25,222 nt of DNA from an uncultured Oscillospiraceae bacterium (GCA_934593275.1 CAKTQE010000031.1:1-25222); one strand, 5' to 3'; counted from the first letter of the stretch, positions 1 through 8,008 are shown. Notes: generated from the letters alone by a model not told the origin. Translations and numbers: made by a program.

Positions 1-5
1 GAGAC

Positions 6-81
<76 letters not shown>

Positions 82-102
82 CTTTTTCGCAAACTTGTAG
101 CT

Positions 103-126
103 AGTTCAAATCTGGCTAGCAGTTCC
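103..126 (+). pseudogene. 3'-end remnant of tRNA-Thr
   Basis: Between the two intact tRNA genes lies a copy of only the T-arm and acceptor 3' strand of tRNA-Thr, ending GCAGTTCC instead of GCAGCTCC. There is no matching 5' half. A lone tRNA 3' end next to an intact tRNA is what integration and later loss of a tRNA-targeting element would leave, but unequal recombination between tandem tRNAs would also give it. Confidence 0.7.
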
Positions 127-153
127 TCTTTTTCCTCAACGAACGCTTCATAT

Positions 154-229
<76 letters not shown>

Positions 230-234
230 CTACA

Positions 235-260
235 CGTCCGGCCAATCGGCTGGGCGTTTT
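235..260 (+). terminator. Rho-independent terminator after tRNA-Thr
   Basis: CGTCCGGCC and GGCTGGGCG form a 9-bp stem with G-T wobbles and an AATC loop, followed by TTTT. The same hairpin recurs at 561-582. Confidence 0.8.
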
Positions 261-278
261 AGTTTTCTTATACGTCAG

Positions 279-383
279 ACTGGCGACCTCATCCTCTTGC
301 GCGAAGCGCAATTTCAAAATGAGGTCAGTAGGGTTCCCGAAAAGCGTAGCTTTTTGGGAAGCCGGTAGCCAGTTCAAATCTGG
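279..383 (+). pseudogene. Rearranged tRNA-Thr fragments with nested hairpins
   Basis: Positions 279-295 are a perfect 17-nt reverse complement of the tRNA-Thr anticodon-arm/variable region (191-207). Positions 319-326 and 368-383 are the same tRNA region in direct orientation, interrupted by 41 nt (327-367). The interruption contains a 12-bp hairpin with a GTA loop (334-360). A second small perfect hairpin, TTGCGC-GAA-GCGCAA, lies near 297-311. No functional tRNA can be folded here. Confidence 0.7.
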
Positions 384-387
384 CCTC

Positions 388-545
388 GGCCTACCTGAAA
401 TCTGCCAAAACGCCTAACGGCGGTTCTTTTCACTCTGTTCTGCTCCATTTCCCCTTGAAATACATCCAGTATTCCTGCGGGAAAATGGCTTGAACAGAAT
501 GAAAATCCCTCGCCGTTTGACATTTTGTCAGCTTCCAGGTAGGCC
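388..545. mobile_element. MITE-like 158-bp imperfect palindrome
   Basis: The left arm starting GGCCTACCTG at 388 and the right arm ending CCAGGTAGGCC at 545 are reverse complements along almost their whole length (roughly 70 nt each by eye, mostly matching). The centre is near 466. There is no open reading frame of note. It lies between a tRNA-Thr T-arm copy on the left and tRNA-like 3' sequence (CAGCTCCACC) plus the duplicated terminator on the right, so it appears inserted into a tRNA remnant. Length, terminal inverted repeats and lack of coding fit a non-autonomous element. A large RNA hairpin is the alternative. Confidence 0.55.
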
Positions 546-560
546 TACAGCTCCACCAAA

Positions 561-589
561 CGTCCGGCCAATCGGCTGGGCGTTTTTTT
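561..589 (+). terminator. Duplicate of the tRNA-Thr terminator
   Basis: Stem and loop are identical to 235-256, followed here by seven T residues. Its presence without an intact tRNA upstream shows that the tRNA-plus-terminator unit was duplicated and the second copy then disrupted. Confidence 0.8.
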
Positions 590-637
590 GACCCTTGTTT
601 GGCTTACGAGCCAGACGCTTTTTCTGGGGAAACTTGT

Positions 638-666
638 TTGATTTTTCCGCTGCTTCATGGTATTCT
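638..666 (+). promoter_or_regulatory. Possible sigma-A promoter upstream of sigma factor gene
   Basis: TTGATT (638-643), a 17-bp spacer and TATTCT (661-666) point toward the sigma factor gene. The -10 box is weak. It may act together with the ECF-type promoter at 698-726. Confidence 0.35.
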
Positions 667-697
667 GAAAAATAATTTGTGGGTTCGACTAAAAAAC

Positions 698-726
698 TGT
701 GACCAAACGTTCGGGAATTCCGTCTA
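698..726 (+). promoter_or_regulatory. ECF-sigma-type promoter (probable autoregulation)
   Basis: TGTGAC (698-703), exactly 17 bp, then CGTCTA (721-726). This matches the AAC-type -35 and CGTC-type -10 pattern known for many ECF sigma factors and lies about 36 nt upstream of the sigma gene start, leaving a short leader that holds the ribosome binding site. Confidence 0.5.
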
Positions 727-762
727 TGGAAGTGAAAGCAATCCATGACAGGAGGGAAAAAC

Positions 763-1317
763 ATGGAGGACAGCAAGATTATTGAATTGTACTGGCACAG
801 AGAGGAACAGGCCATTGAGGAGACCAGGCTTGCCTATGGCAGAAAGCTCTTTCCTTTGTCGGAGCGCATTCTGAGAAACCCTCAGGATGCGGAGGAAAAT
901 GTAAGCGATACATATTTGCGGGCCTGGCAAACCATTCCGCCGGAGAGACCCAGGTATTTTCTGGCATTTCTGCAACGAATTTGCCGGAATCTGGCCTTTG
1001 ACCGGTTGGATTGGAGACAGGCGGAAAAGAGAAATGGTCATCTTGTGGCCCTAACGGCAGAACTGGAACAGTGCATTCCGGATACCCGCCAGGAACTGGG
1101 GATGGAAAGCCGGGAAATCAGGGGCCTTTTGGAGACCTTTCTCCGGCAAATACCGAAGCAAAGCCGGATTTTGTTTTTGCGCCGGTATCTGTATGGAGAT
1201 TCCATCAGCGAAATTGCCCAGCGGTACGGTCTGGGGGAAAGCAAGGTGAAAATGCAGCTGCTTAGAACCCGCAAACGGCTATACACCTTTTTGGAACAGG
1301 AGGGGATGGCACGATGA
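763..1317 (+). CDS. RNA polymerase ECF-family sigma-70 factor
   Basis: The product is a 184-residue alternative sigma factor expected to direct RNA polymerase to a small regulon. Region 2 covers about residues 20-95, with a recognisable core (RNPQDAEENVSDTYLRAW) followed by an RxCRNLAFDRLDW segment. Region 4 is the C-terminal helix-turn-helix at about 120-178 (ISEIAQRYGLGESKVKMQL). The start is set at ATG 763 because AGGAGGG lies 6 nt upstream; the in-frame ATG at 745 overlaps that site. The stop overlaps the start of the next gene by ATGA, so the two are translationally coupled, as is usual for an ECF sigma and its membrane anti-sigma partner. The stimulus cannot be told from sequence. Confidence 0.9.
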   Translation: MEDSKIIELYWHREEQAIEETRLAYGRKLFPLSERILRNPQDAEENVSDTYLRAWQTIPPERPRYFLAFLQRICRNLAFDRLDWRQAEKRNGHLVALTAELEQCIPDTRQELGMESREIRGLLETFLRQIPKQSRILFLRRYLYGDSISEIAQRYGLGESKVKMQLLRTRKRLYTFLEQEGMAR

Positions 1318-2303
1318 CAGGAAAAGAATTGCTGGTAGAACTGGGTACCATTGATGAATCCTTTTACCACGAAGCAGAACGCCGGGGCAGAGTTTGGCGG
1401 AAACTTCTTTTGATTGCGGCAGTGGTGGCAGTGCTGCTGTTGTTGGCGGGCTGTGGTTATGCGGTAATCTCCGGAACGGTCTGGTTCCAGGCCTATTTCG
1501 CCCGGGAGAAAGAACAACCCCTGAGCCAGGGGCAAATGGACCTGATTGCCAACAGCACCAAAGAATTGGGGGATAGTGTTACCGTGGGCGGCTATACCCT
1601 GACCCTGGAATCTGCCATTGCGGAGCCGAAAACCGCCTATATCAAACTCCGGATCACTGGGGAAAAGCCCTTTTCCGGGAAATCCGTCACTTTGGGTATC
1701 AGAAAAGTGCCGGGGGAAGACTGCCTGGAAAGCACATTCTTCCCCAAAGACTCCTCCCCCAGGGAAGCAAGCCCATTTGGCGCAGGCTCCTGGGTGTTTG
1801 ATGACCCGGTGGGAAAGGAAGTTTCGGTTCTTATTCGCATGGATCAGAGAACGAACCGGGAGACCGTGGCTTTTGAGGCGGGCGTTCCCTATATCCTCCA
1901 TCTGACAGACCTGACAGAATGGGACGATGGGGGAGAAACCATCATTGCGGAGGGTCCATGGGACTTTGAAATCGTCTTTGACCACCTGAACGATGGACAG
2001 TTGGAGTTGATTTCTCAGCCCGTGACCGTCAGTGCCAATGGTGTCAGTCTGACCCTGGACTCTTTCAAGCTGGGAACCATGGGGGCAGAGGTGACGTTCC
2101 AGCCGGTGGACCCATCGGACATGCGGACCATGGCGGTATTGGCCCTCTCCCAGGTGGTGTTGCAAGATGGCTCCACGGTTTCCGCGCGGCCCACCTCCTT
2201 TGACCCCGAGGGCCATGGGAGCCTGGGGCTGGTCAGTCCCATTGATTTAAAAGACGTATCCTATGTAGAACTGCGGGATGGGACACAGCTGTTGGCACCA
2301 TGA
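1314..2303 (+). CDS. Membrane-anchored probable anti-sigma factor (DUF4179-like)
   Basis: The product is 329 residues. A short charged cytoplasmic N terminus (about 1-28) is followed by one hydrophobic segment (about 30-50, rich in L/V/A, ending LLAGCGYAV) and a large extracytoplasmic domain with many beta-strand-like stretches (VTVGGYTLTLESAIAEPKT). This layout matches the DUF4179-type proteins encoded after ECF sigma genes in Clostridia. The LLAGC motif resembles a lipobox, but the long charged N terminus favours a signal anchor. It overlaps the sigma gene by 4 nt. The role as sigma antagonist is inferred from context; no zinc-finger anti-sigma motif is visible. Confidence 0.7.
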   Translation: MTGKELLVELGTIDESFYHEAERRGRVWRKLLLIAAVVAVLLLLAGCGYAVISGTVWFQAYFAREKEQPLSQGQMDLIANSTKELGDSVTVGGYTLTLESAIAEPKTAYIKLRITGEKPFSGKSVTLGIRKVPGEDCLESTFFPKDSSPREASPFGAGSWVFDDPVGKEVSVLIRMDQRTNRETVAFEAGVPYILHLTDLTEWDDGGETIIAEGPWDFEIVFDHLNDGQLELISQPVTVSANGVSLTLDSFKLGTMGAEVTFQPVDPSDMRTMAVLALSQVVLQDGSTVSARPTSFDPEGHGSLGLVSPIDLKDVSYVELRDGTQLLAP

Positions 2304-2348
2304 TTTTTAGGGAGGCTCTTGCCAATTTGATCAGAGCTTCCCTAAAAA
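2304..2348. terminator. Hairpin after the sigma/anti-sigma operon
   Basis: A 16-bp stem with one wobble, TTTTTAGGGAGGCTCT at 2304-2319 and AGAGCTTCCCTAAAAA at 2333-2348, begins immediately after the stop codon. The T-run lies within the stem rather than after it, so termination strength is uncertain. Confidence 0.5.
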
Positions 2349-2455
2349 TGGCAGAAAAAAACCCCTCAAAAAAGAGCGCAGGGAGAAGACCCCCTGCCTG
2401 AAATTTATGGAATTGCGGCTCTGGGATGTTTCCCGGAACTGCGCGGTTTTTGCTC

Positions 2456-2484
2456 TTGTAAAATCCGGCTTTTTGTGGTAGAAT
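2456..2484 (+). promoter_or_regulatory. Sigma-A promoter for the flippase operon
   Basis: TTGTAA (2456-2461), 17-bp spacer, TAGAAT (2479-2484). It lies about 79 nt upstream of the GTG start of the flippase gene. Confidence 0.55.
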
Positions 2485-2562
2485 AGGGGGCAAAACCAGG
2501 GAGCGGCGGGGTTGTCCCGGGAAAGACAGCGCAGGCGTGTTCCACAAACAAGGGGGGATCCT

Positions 2563-4098
2563 GTGGAGAAAAATAATGAATCAAGGCTCAGCAATACTTT
2601 TCGGAATTTCCGCTTCGGGGCGGCGGCCCAGCTGGTGGTGACGCTGTTGGGCTTTGTATCCCGTACCGTATTTATGCGGGTGCTGGGAGAAGAATATCTG
2701 GGCATCAATGGCCTGTATACCAGTATTCTGGATGTGCTGTCCCTGACGGAGCTGGGTCTGGCGGATGTGGTGGTGTTCTCCCTCTACAAGCCTCTGGCCC
2801 AGGGGGATACCAAGCATCTGACGGCCCTTATGGGCTACTATAAAACCATTTACCGGATCATCGCCCTGACGGTGGGGACCATCGGCCTTGCCCTGGTGCC
2901 TTTTCTGCGGGTGCTGGTCAAGTCTGAGATCGACAGCTTCCATCTGGTGCTGTACTACCTGATGTTCCTAGCAAACTCCGTCTGCTCTTATCTGCTGGTC
3001 TACAAATCCAGCATCATCCAGGCAGACCAGAAGCGGTATCTGATTTCCAAATACACCATGCTCTTTAAGCTGCTGACCACGGCGGCCCAGATCATCCTGC
3101 TGCTGACCACCCGGAATTTTACGGTATACCTGACGGTGCAGATCAGCATGACCGTGGCCAACAACTTCTATGTCTCCCGCAAGGCCGATGCCCTGTATCC
3201 CTTTATCCGGGAAAAGGCAGAGCTGCCCCGGGAGGAAAGAAAGTCCATTTTCCGGGACGTGCGGCATATGTTCTCCTACAAGGCGGGCGGACAGCTGCTC
3301 AACGGTACGGATAACCTGTATATTTCCTCCATGATCAGCACCGCCACCGTGGGCATTCTGGACAACTACACCATGATCCAGACCATGGTGGTAACGGGCT
3401 TTACCAATACCGTCAATCAGGCGGTGCTTGGCTCCATCGGCAACCTGAACGCCATCGGCACCCGGGAGCAGAAGCACCGGGTATTTGATGCCTATTCCCT
3501 GGCCTTTACCTGGCTGACCACTTTCTGCACACTGTCCCTGCTGGCACTGTACAATCCCTTTATTCGCCTTTGGGCCGGGGAGGGGTGGCTGCTGCCCATG
3601 TCCACGGTTTGGGTCATCTGCCTGAACTTCTTCCTGCCAAATGTGCTGACCCCGGTGTGGAGCTACCGGAACACCACGGGCCTCTTCCGGGAGACCAAAA
3701 ACATCCTGCTCTACGCGGCGGCAATCAATCTGGTGCTGTCTTATTTCCTGGGAGTCCGGTTTGGACTCACCGGCATTCTGGCGGCCACATCCCTGTCTAG
3801 ACTTGCTACCTCGTTCTGGTTTGAGCCGTATCTTCTGCACAAGCGGATTTTTGAAACCTCCTGTCTGCCCTATTTACTGCGGCAGGGCCTCCACCTGGGC
3901 ATTGTGGCCCTTTCTTATTGCGTGATTTTCCTGCTGTCCCAGGCGGCGGGACTGGGGCCTTGGGGGGATTTTCTGATGCGGGGGGTTTTGTGTCTGCTTT
4001 TGCCCAATGGGCTGATGCTGCTGGTAAACCGGAAGACCGAGGCATTTCGTTATTTGTATGAAAAGGTACTGGCAAGAATTTCCCAGCACCCCTTTTGA
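2563..4098 (+). CDS. Oligosaccharide flippase family membrane protein (Wzx/MATE-like)
   Basis: The 511-residue polytopic protein has about 12-14 hydrophobic segments spread over its whole length. The N terminus (FRNFRFGAAAQLVVTLLGF, then RTVFMRVLGEEYLGINGLY) is typical of polysaccharide-exporter flippases, which move lipid-linked oligosaccharides across the membrane. GTG 2563 is chosen as start because AGGGGGG lies 5 nt upstream; a TTG at 2512 in the same frame has no such site. There are no glycosyltransferases nearby, so it is an orphan flippase and its substrate is unknown. An HD-domain gene follows after 18 nt, probably in the same operon. Confidence 0.8.
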   Translation: MEKNNESRLSNTFRNFRFGAAAQLVVTLLGFVSRTVFMRVLGEEYLGINGLYTSILDVLSLTELGLADVVVFSLYKPLAQGDTKHLTALMGYYKTIYRIIALTVGTIGLALVPFLRVLVKSEIDSFHLVLYYLMFLANSVCSYLLVYKSSIIQADQKRYLISKYTMLFKLLTTAAQIILLLTTRNFTVYLTVQISMTVANNFYVSRKADALYPFIREKAELPREERKSIFRDVRHMFSYKAGGQLLNGTDNLYISSMISTATVGILDNYTMIQTMVVTGFTNTVNQAVLGSIGNLNAIGTREQKHRVFDAYSLAFTWLTTFCTLSLLALYNPFIRLWAGEGWLLPMSTVWVICLNFFLPNVLTPVWSYRNTTGLFRETKNILLYAAAINLVLSYFLGVRFGLTGILAATSLSRLATSFWFEPYLLHKRIFETSCLPYLLRQGLHLGIVALSYCVIFLLSQAAGLGPWGDFLMRGVLCLLLPNGLMLLVNRKTEAFRYLYEKVLARISQHPF

Positions 4099-4116
4099 AT
4101 AGGGTCAGGAGACGCA

Positions 4117-4581
4117 ATGACAACAAAAGACCAACGGGAGCGGATGCTCCAAAAATATGCCGGGGATATTCTTTCTTCCCGGGGCATGGCGCAGGAAAAA
4201 CGGTTTTATCAGCACGGCACCGTGACCGTGTATGACCATAGTGTGGCGGTGGCCCTGATGTGTTTGCGGCTGGCAGGACTCTTCCGGCTACGGACGGATA
4301 CCCGGACCCTGGTGCGGGGGGCCTTGCTCCACGATTACTTTTTGTATGACTGGCACGTAAAAGTCAAGGGCCGTCCTTTGCACGGCTTCTGGCATGCCCG
4401 CCTGGCCATGGCCAACGCCCAGAGGGATTTTGGACTGAACCCGGTGGAGCGGAACATGATCCTGTCTCACATGTTCCCCATGAACCGGACCCTGCCCCGG
4501 TATCGGGAAAGTGTACTGCTGTGTACCGCCGACAAGGTCTGCGCCGCCCGGGAAACCTTCTCAGGACTCCTCCACCGATAA
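4117..4581 (+). CDS. HD domain protein, probable phosphohydrolase
   Basis: The product is 154 residues. Metal-ligand positions of the HD superfamily are visible: His41 (TVYDHSVAVA), His72-Asp73 (ALLHDYFLYDW), a His in SHMFP (about 118), and Asp139 (LCTADKVCA). HD proteins hydrolyse phosphoester bonds of nucleotides or related compounds; the substrate is not predictable here. The short length means little beyond the HD core is present. It starts 18 nt after the flippase gene and ends 46 nt before the 3' end of the convergent clpB. Confidence 0.8.
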   Translation: MTTKDQRERMLQKYAGDILSSRGMAQEKRFYQHGTVTVYDHSVAVALMCLRLAGLFRLRTDTRTLVRGALLHDYFLYDWHVKVKGRPLHGFWHARLAMANAQRDFGLNPVERNMILSHMFPMNRTLPRYRESVLLCTADKVCAARETFSGLLHR

Positions 4582-4585
4582 AAAG

Positions 4586-4616
4586 CACCCCCGGTTTCGC
4601 TTTGAAACCGGGGGTG
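4586..4616 (-). terminator. Terminator between HD gene and clpB
   Basis: CACCCCCGGTTTC (4586-4598) and GAAACCGGGGGTG (4604-4616) form a perfect 13-bp stem with a 5-nt loop. On the minus strand it is followed by CTTTTTA, so it serves clpB best; on the plus strand the tail is only GTGTTC. Confidence 0.85.
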
Positions 4617-4627
4617 TTCATATGCGC

Positions 4628-7219
4628 TTATTCCAGCACCAGCTGGCCGTCTCGGTAGTCTACCGTGACGGTGGAGCCGGTGGTGATGCGGCCCTCCAGC
4701 AGACGGCGGCTCAGCATGGTTTCTACCGTGTGCTGCACATACCGGCGCAGAGGACGGGCACCGAATTCGGGGTCGTAGGCCTCGTCTACGATGTGGCTCT
4801 TGGCGGCCTGGGTGAGGTGGCAGGTGATCTGCTGGTCTGCCAGACGGCTGTTGAGCTTGTCGATCTGCAAATCGATGATGCTCGTGATGTTGTCCTTGGT
4901 CAGGGGCTTGTAGAATACGATCTCATCCAGACGGTTCAGGAATTCGGGGCGGAAGTTCTGCCGCAGCAGCAGCATGACCCGTTCCTTGGCGGCGGGGTCA
5001 ATTTCGCCGTTCGCGCCGATGCCGCCCAGCAGCTCCTGAGAACCGAGATTGGAGGTCAGGATCAGAATGGTGTTCTTAAAGTCCACGGTGCGGCCCTGGG
5101 AGTCGGTGATCCGGCCATCGTCCAGCACCTGCAGCAGGATGTTGAATACATCCGGGTGGGCCTTTTCCACCTCATCAAAGAGGACAACGCTGTAGGGCTT
5201 TCTGCGGACGGCCTCTGTCAGCTGACCGCCCTCCTCATAACCCACGTATCCGGGAGGCGCGCCAATCAGCCGGGACACGGAGAACTTCTCCATATACTCG
5301 GACATGTCGATTCGCACCAGATTGTTTTCATCGTCAAACAGGGCTTCGGCCAGGGCCTTTGCCAGTTCTGTTTTACCCACACCCGTGGGTCCAAGGAACA
5401 GGAAAGAACCGATGGGTCGGTTGGGGTCCTGAATGCCCGCACGGCTACGCTGAATGGCCTCGGTGACAGACCGCACGGCCTCGTCCTGACCAATCACACG
5501 CTTGTGGAGAATGCTTTCCAGGTTCAATAGCTTCTCCCGCTCTCCCTGAACCAGACGGCTCACGGGGATGCCGGTCCAGCGTTCCACGATCCGGGCGATT
5601 TCCTCGTCCGTGACCTTATCCCGCAGAAGCGCGCCGTCACTGTCCTTTTGAATCAGCCGCTCCTGCTCCTCCAGAGCCTTCTTGGCCTGGGGCAGCTTGC
5701 CATATTTCAGTTCCGCGGCCTTACCCAGATCGTAGCTCTGTTCTGCCGCCTCGATTTGACGGTTCAGGTCCTCGATTTGTTCCCGCAGCTGCTGGGTCTT
5801 GCCAATGGCGTTCTTTTCGTTCTCCCACTGGGCTTTCTTGGCGTTGAAGCTGTCCTGTTCCTCTGCCAGCTCTTTCTGGATTTGGGCCAGACGGCTCTTG
5901 GAAAGCTCGTCCTCCTCTTTCTTCAAGGATTCCTCCTCGATTTGCAGCTGGATGATGTGGCGGTTGATGGTGTCCAGTTCCGTGGGCATGGAGTCCATTT
6001 CGGTACGGATCTGGGCGCAGGCCTCATCCACCAGGTCAATGGCCTTGTCCGGCAGGAATCGGTCAGTAATATACCGGTGGGACAGGGTAGCGGCGGCAAT
6101 AATGGCCGGGTCCGTGATCTTGACACCGTGGAACACTTCATAACGCTCTTTCAGGCCTCTGAGAATGGCGATGGTATCCTCCACCGTTGGCTCATTGACC
6201 ATGACAGGCTGGAACCGGCGTTCCAGAGCCGGGTCTTTTTCGATATACTGCCGGTATTCATCCAGGGTGGTGGCACCGATGCAGTGCAGCTCGCCCCGGG
6301 CCAGCATAGGCTTTAAGAGGTTGCCTGCATCCATGCTGCCCTCGGTTTTACCGGCACCGACGATGGTGTGCAGTTCATCGATGAACAGCAGGATCTGGCC
6401 CTCCGACTGCTTGACCTCATTCAAAACGGCTTTTAACCGTTCCTCAAACTCGCCCCGGTATTTGGCACCGGCTACCAGCGCACCCATATCCAGAGAGAAA
6501 ATGCTCTTATCCTGCAAAGACTTGGGTACTTCCTTGGCAACGATCCGCTGGGCCAGACCCTCTACAATGGCGGTTTTACCCACACCGGGTTCACCGATCA
6601 GAACCGGGTTATTTTTGGTTTTCCGGGAGAGAATACGAACCACGTTCCGAATTTCTTCGTCACGGCCAATGACAGGGTCCATTTTCTGGTCACGGGCCTT
6701 TTTTACCAGGTCCGTGCCGTATTTTTGCAGGGCCTCATAGGTTCCCTCGGGGCTGTCCGTGGTGACCCGCTGGTTGCCCCGGACGGCCTGCAAGGCTTTG
6801 AGAACCGCTTCTTTGGTAATGCGGTAGTCCGAGAAAAGCCGGGCAACTCCATCCTGTGCCGTTTCCAGAAGACCCAGGAACAGATGCTCTACGGATACAA
6901 AGTCATCCTTCATGGTCTTTGCCTGGTTTTCGGCGGCGGTAAAGGCCCGGTCCATATCGGCACTGATGTAGAACCGGTCTGCCTCCCGGCTGCCGGTGAC
7001 AGAGGGGACCTTGCCAAGTTCCGCCTTGGCGGCGGCTTCCAGACTCTCCACTGTCACATCCATCTTTTTCAGCAGCTGGGGAATCAGGCCGCCGTCCTGC
7101 TCCAACAGGGCAAGCAACAGGTGAATTTGCTCCATTTGCTGATTGTTGTTCTGGATCGCCAGATCCTTGGCGTTCTGGACAGCCTCCATGGACTTTTGTG
7201 TATAGTTCTGAAAATTCAT
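4628..7219 (-). CDS. clpB: ATP-dependent chaperone ClpB
   Basis: The cytoplasmic disaggregase works with DnaK to recover aggregated proteins. The 863 residues match the family's usual length. In order: N-terminal Clp repeat domain (about 1-145), AAA-1 with Walker A GEPGVGKT (209-216) and Walker B LLFIDE (277-282), the long coiled-coil middle domain (about 409-524) that separates ClpB from ClpA/ClpC, and AAA-2 with Walker A GPTGVGKT (610-617), [13 protein letters not shown] and [11 protein letters not shown]. The start is ATG 7219 (MNFQNY) because AGAAGG lies 6 nt upstream; upstream in-frame codons fall in the ribosome binding site or in the CIRCE operator. It is a single-gene unit. Confidence 0.97.
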   Translation of the reverse strand: MNFQNYTQKSMEAVQNAKDLAIQNNNQQMEQIHLLLALLEQDGGLIPQLLKKMDVTVESLEAAAKAELGKVPSVTGSREADRFYISADMDRAFTAAENQAKTMKDDFVSVEHLFLGLLETAQDGVARLFSDYRITKEAVLKALQAVRGNQRVTTDSPEGTYEALQKYGTDLVKKARDQKMDPVIGRDEEIRNVVRILSRKTKNNPVLIGEPGVGKTAIVEGLAQRIVAKEVPKSLQDKSIFSLDMGALVAGAKYRGEFEERLKAVLNEVKQSEGQILLFIDELHTIVGAGKTEGSMDAGNLLKPMLARGELHCIGATTLDEYRQYIEKDPALERRFQPVMVNEPTVEDTIAILRGLKERYEVFHGVKITDPAIIAAATLSHRYITDRFLPDKAIDLVDEACAQIRTEMDSMPTELDTINRHIIQLQIEEESLKKEEDELSKSRLAQIQKELAEEQDSFNAKKAQWENEKNAIGKTQQLREQIEDLNRQIEAAEQSYDLGKAAELKYGKLPQAKKALEEQERLIQKDSDGALLRDKVTDEEIARIVERWTGIPVSRLVQGEREKLLNLESILHKRVIGQDEAVRSVTEAIQRSRAGIQDPNRPIGSFLFLGPTGVGKTELAKALAEALFDDENNLVRIDMSEYMEKFSVSRLIGAPPGYVGYEEGGQLTEAVRRKPYSVVLFDEVEKAHPDVFNILLQVLDDGRITDSQGRTVDFKNTILILTSNLGSQELLGGIGANGEIDPAAKERVMLLLRQNFRPEFLNRLDEIVFYKPLTKDNITSIIDLQIDKLNSRLADQQITCHLTQAAKSHIVDEAYDPEFGARPLRRYVQHTVETMLSRRLLEGRITTGSTVTVDYRDGQLVLE

Positions 7220-7239
7220 AGCCATCCTTCTTTCATGGA

Positions 7240-7266
7240 TTAGCACTCTCACATTGCGAGTGCTAA
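7240..7266 (-). promoter_or_regulatory. CIRCE operator (HrcA site) of clpB
   Basis: A perfect inverted repeat, TTAGCACTC (7240-7248), 9 nt, GAGTGCTAA (7258-7266), is identical to the CIRCE consensus. It lies just downstream of the clpB -10 box and 20 nt before the start codon, so it would be in both promoter DNA and mRNA leader. HrcA repression relieved by heat is the established role. hrcA itself is not in the window. Confidence 0.95.
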
Positions 7267-7282
7267 ATTTTTATTTGCCTAT

Positions 7283-7310
7283 ACTATACCCCTTTTCCGT
7301 AAAAAGTCAA
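7283..7310 (-). promoter_or_regulatory. Sigma-A promoter of clpB
   Basis: On the minus strand TTGACT (7310-7305), 16-bp spacer, TATAGT (7288-7283). The CIRCE operator begins 16 bp downstream of the -10 box. Confidence 0.8.
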
Positions 7311-7412
7311 GTCCAGGGCCGGGAATATCACAAAATGTTTACAACTGTAAAAACTGCACAAAACAAAGTACGTACATTTGACATGCTTAATATATATTTA
7401 ACAAAATAAAGC

Positions 7413-7440
7413 TTGCAATTTCCGGGAATTGCGGTATAAT
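7413..7440 (+). promoter_or_regulatory. Strong sigma-A promoter upstream of a non-coding stretch
   Basis: TTGCAA (7413-7418), 16-bp spacer, perfect TATAAT (7435-7440). No credible gene begins within the next 350 nt; the first supported start is feoA at 7796, which has its own promoter. Confidence 0.65.
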
Positions 7441-7446
7441 AACCTT

Positions 7447-7670
7447 GCAAGTGCAAGATTGGTTCCCGCGAGGGAACCGGGATGTAAATTTTTCTTACCT
7501 CTCTTTTCTCTGGGAATACCCCACATGGTCTGGTCAACCGTGTGGGGCATTTCTAATGCCCAAAAGTCTTTGGAGGGGCTGAGAGCGGGATGGAAAATCA
7601 ATCTGTACAAAATGGTTTGCGTATGCTAACCGTTCCTTTGGAGAATTCTTACAATCTTTGCGGTGAACCT
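7447..7670 (+). ncRNA. Possible structured RNA of about 220 nt, unassigned
   Basis: The interval follows a near-consensus promoter and has no good reading frame. Complementarities that can be drawn: an outer stem GCAAGATTG (7453-7461) with CAATCTTTGC (7652-7661, one bulge); a local hairpin GGTTCCC-GCGA-GGGAACC (about 7461-7478); an 11-bp hairpin CCCCACATGGT/ACCGTGTGGGG (7519-7547); and flanking stems extending it. An alternative hairpin GGGCATT-TCT-AATGCCC uses part of the same sequence. Size and long-range closing stem would suit a 6S-like regulatory RNA, but no family motif could be confirmed and the 3' end has no intrinsic terminator. It could also be a long untranslated leader. Confidence 0.3.
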
Positions 7671-7680
7671 AAAAAAGCCG

Positions 7681-7709
7681 TTGACAAGAAAAACAAATAG
7701 GAGTATCAT
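7681..7709 (+). promoter_or_regulatory. Promoter of the feo operon
   Basis: Consensus TTGACA (7681-7686), 17-bp spacer, TATCAT (7704-7709). The expected start point falls at about 7716, at the edge of the first palindrome described in the next entry. Confidence 0.75.
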
Positions 7710-7717
7710 GTTTGCAG

Positions 7718-7764
7718 TTAGCGAGAGCTAATTAATTATTAGCCTCAAAGTTAGCGCAAGCTAA
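7718..7764 (+). promoter_or_regulatory. Twin palindromic operator, probable metal-repressor site
   Basis: Two near-identical palindromes, TTAGCGAGAGCTAA (7718-7731) and TTAGCGCAAGCTAA (7751-7764), lie 33 bp apart centre to centre, about three helical turns, between the feo promoter and the first feoA. Each is TTAGC-N4-GCTAA. The position at and after +1 suggests repression. The sequence differs from the usual Fur box; a DtxR/IdeR/MntR-type iron repressor is the most likely binder, by inference. The palindromes could also form small RNA hairpins in the leader. Confidence 0.6.
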
Positions 7765-7795
7765 TAAAATGGGTATGAGAAAAGAGGGGGAAACA

Positions 7796-8008
7796 ATGAT
7801 GCCGCTGACCTTAGCCAGTGAGGATACCGTCAATATCATCCGACGGGTGGGCGGAAGCCCGGAAGTAAAAAAGCACCTGGAAAATTTGGGCTTTGTGGCA
7901 GGCGGGAGCGTCCGGATCGTCAGCCGTCTGGGCGGGAATGTCATCGTCAATGTAAAGGAATCCCGGGTTGCCATCAGTGAGGAAATGGCCAGAAAAATCA
8001 TGGTTTGA
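7796..8008 (+). CDS. feoA: FeoA family ferrous iron transport protein (first copy)
   Basis: The small cytoplasmic SH3-like protein of 70 residues is thought to interact with FeoB in ferrous iron uptake. The FeoA pattern is visible: LENLGFVAGGSVRIVSRLGGNVIVNVKESRVAISEEMARKI runs in pieces across residues 29-69, with the short beta-strands typical of the fold. ATG 7796 is preferred because GAGGGGG lies 5 nt upstream; ATG 7799 is equally possible, while 7769 and 7775 lie upstream of the ribosome binding site. It is the first gene of a feoA-feoA-feoB operon, 20 nt before the second feoA. Confidence 0.9.
   Translation: MMPLTLASEDTVNIIRRVGGSPEVKKHLENLGFVAGGSVRIVSRLGGNVIVNVKESRVAISEEMARKIMV

Noticed and set aside
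5648..6316. 222-codon open frame antisense to clpB
   Set aside because: It is a shadow of a GC-rich, strongly conserved gene on the other strand; no start site or family resemblance.
7571..7600. CTGAGAG sequence suggesting a TPP riboswitch
   Set aside because: The second conserved TPP segment and the required spacing are absent, and the downstream genes are for iron uptake.
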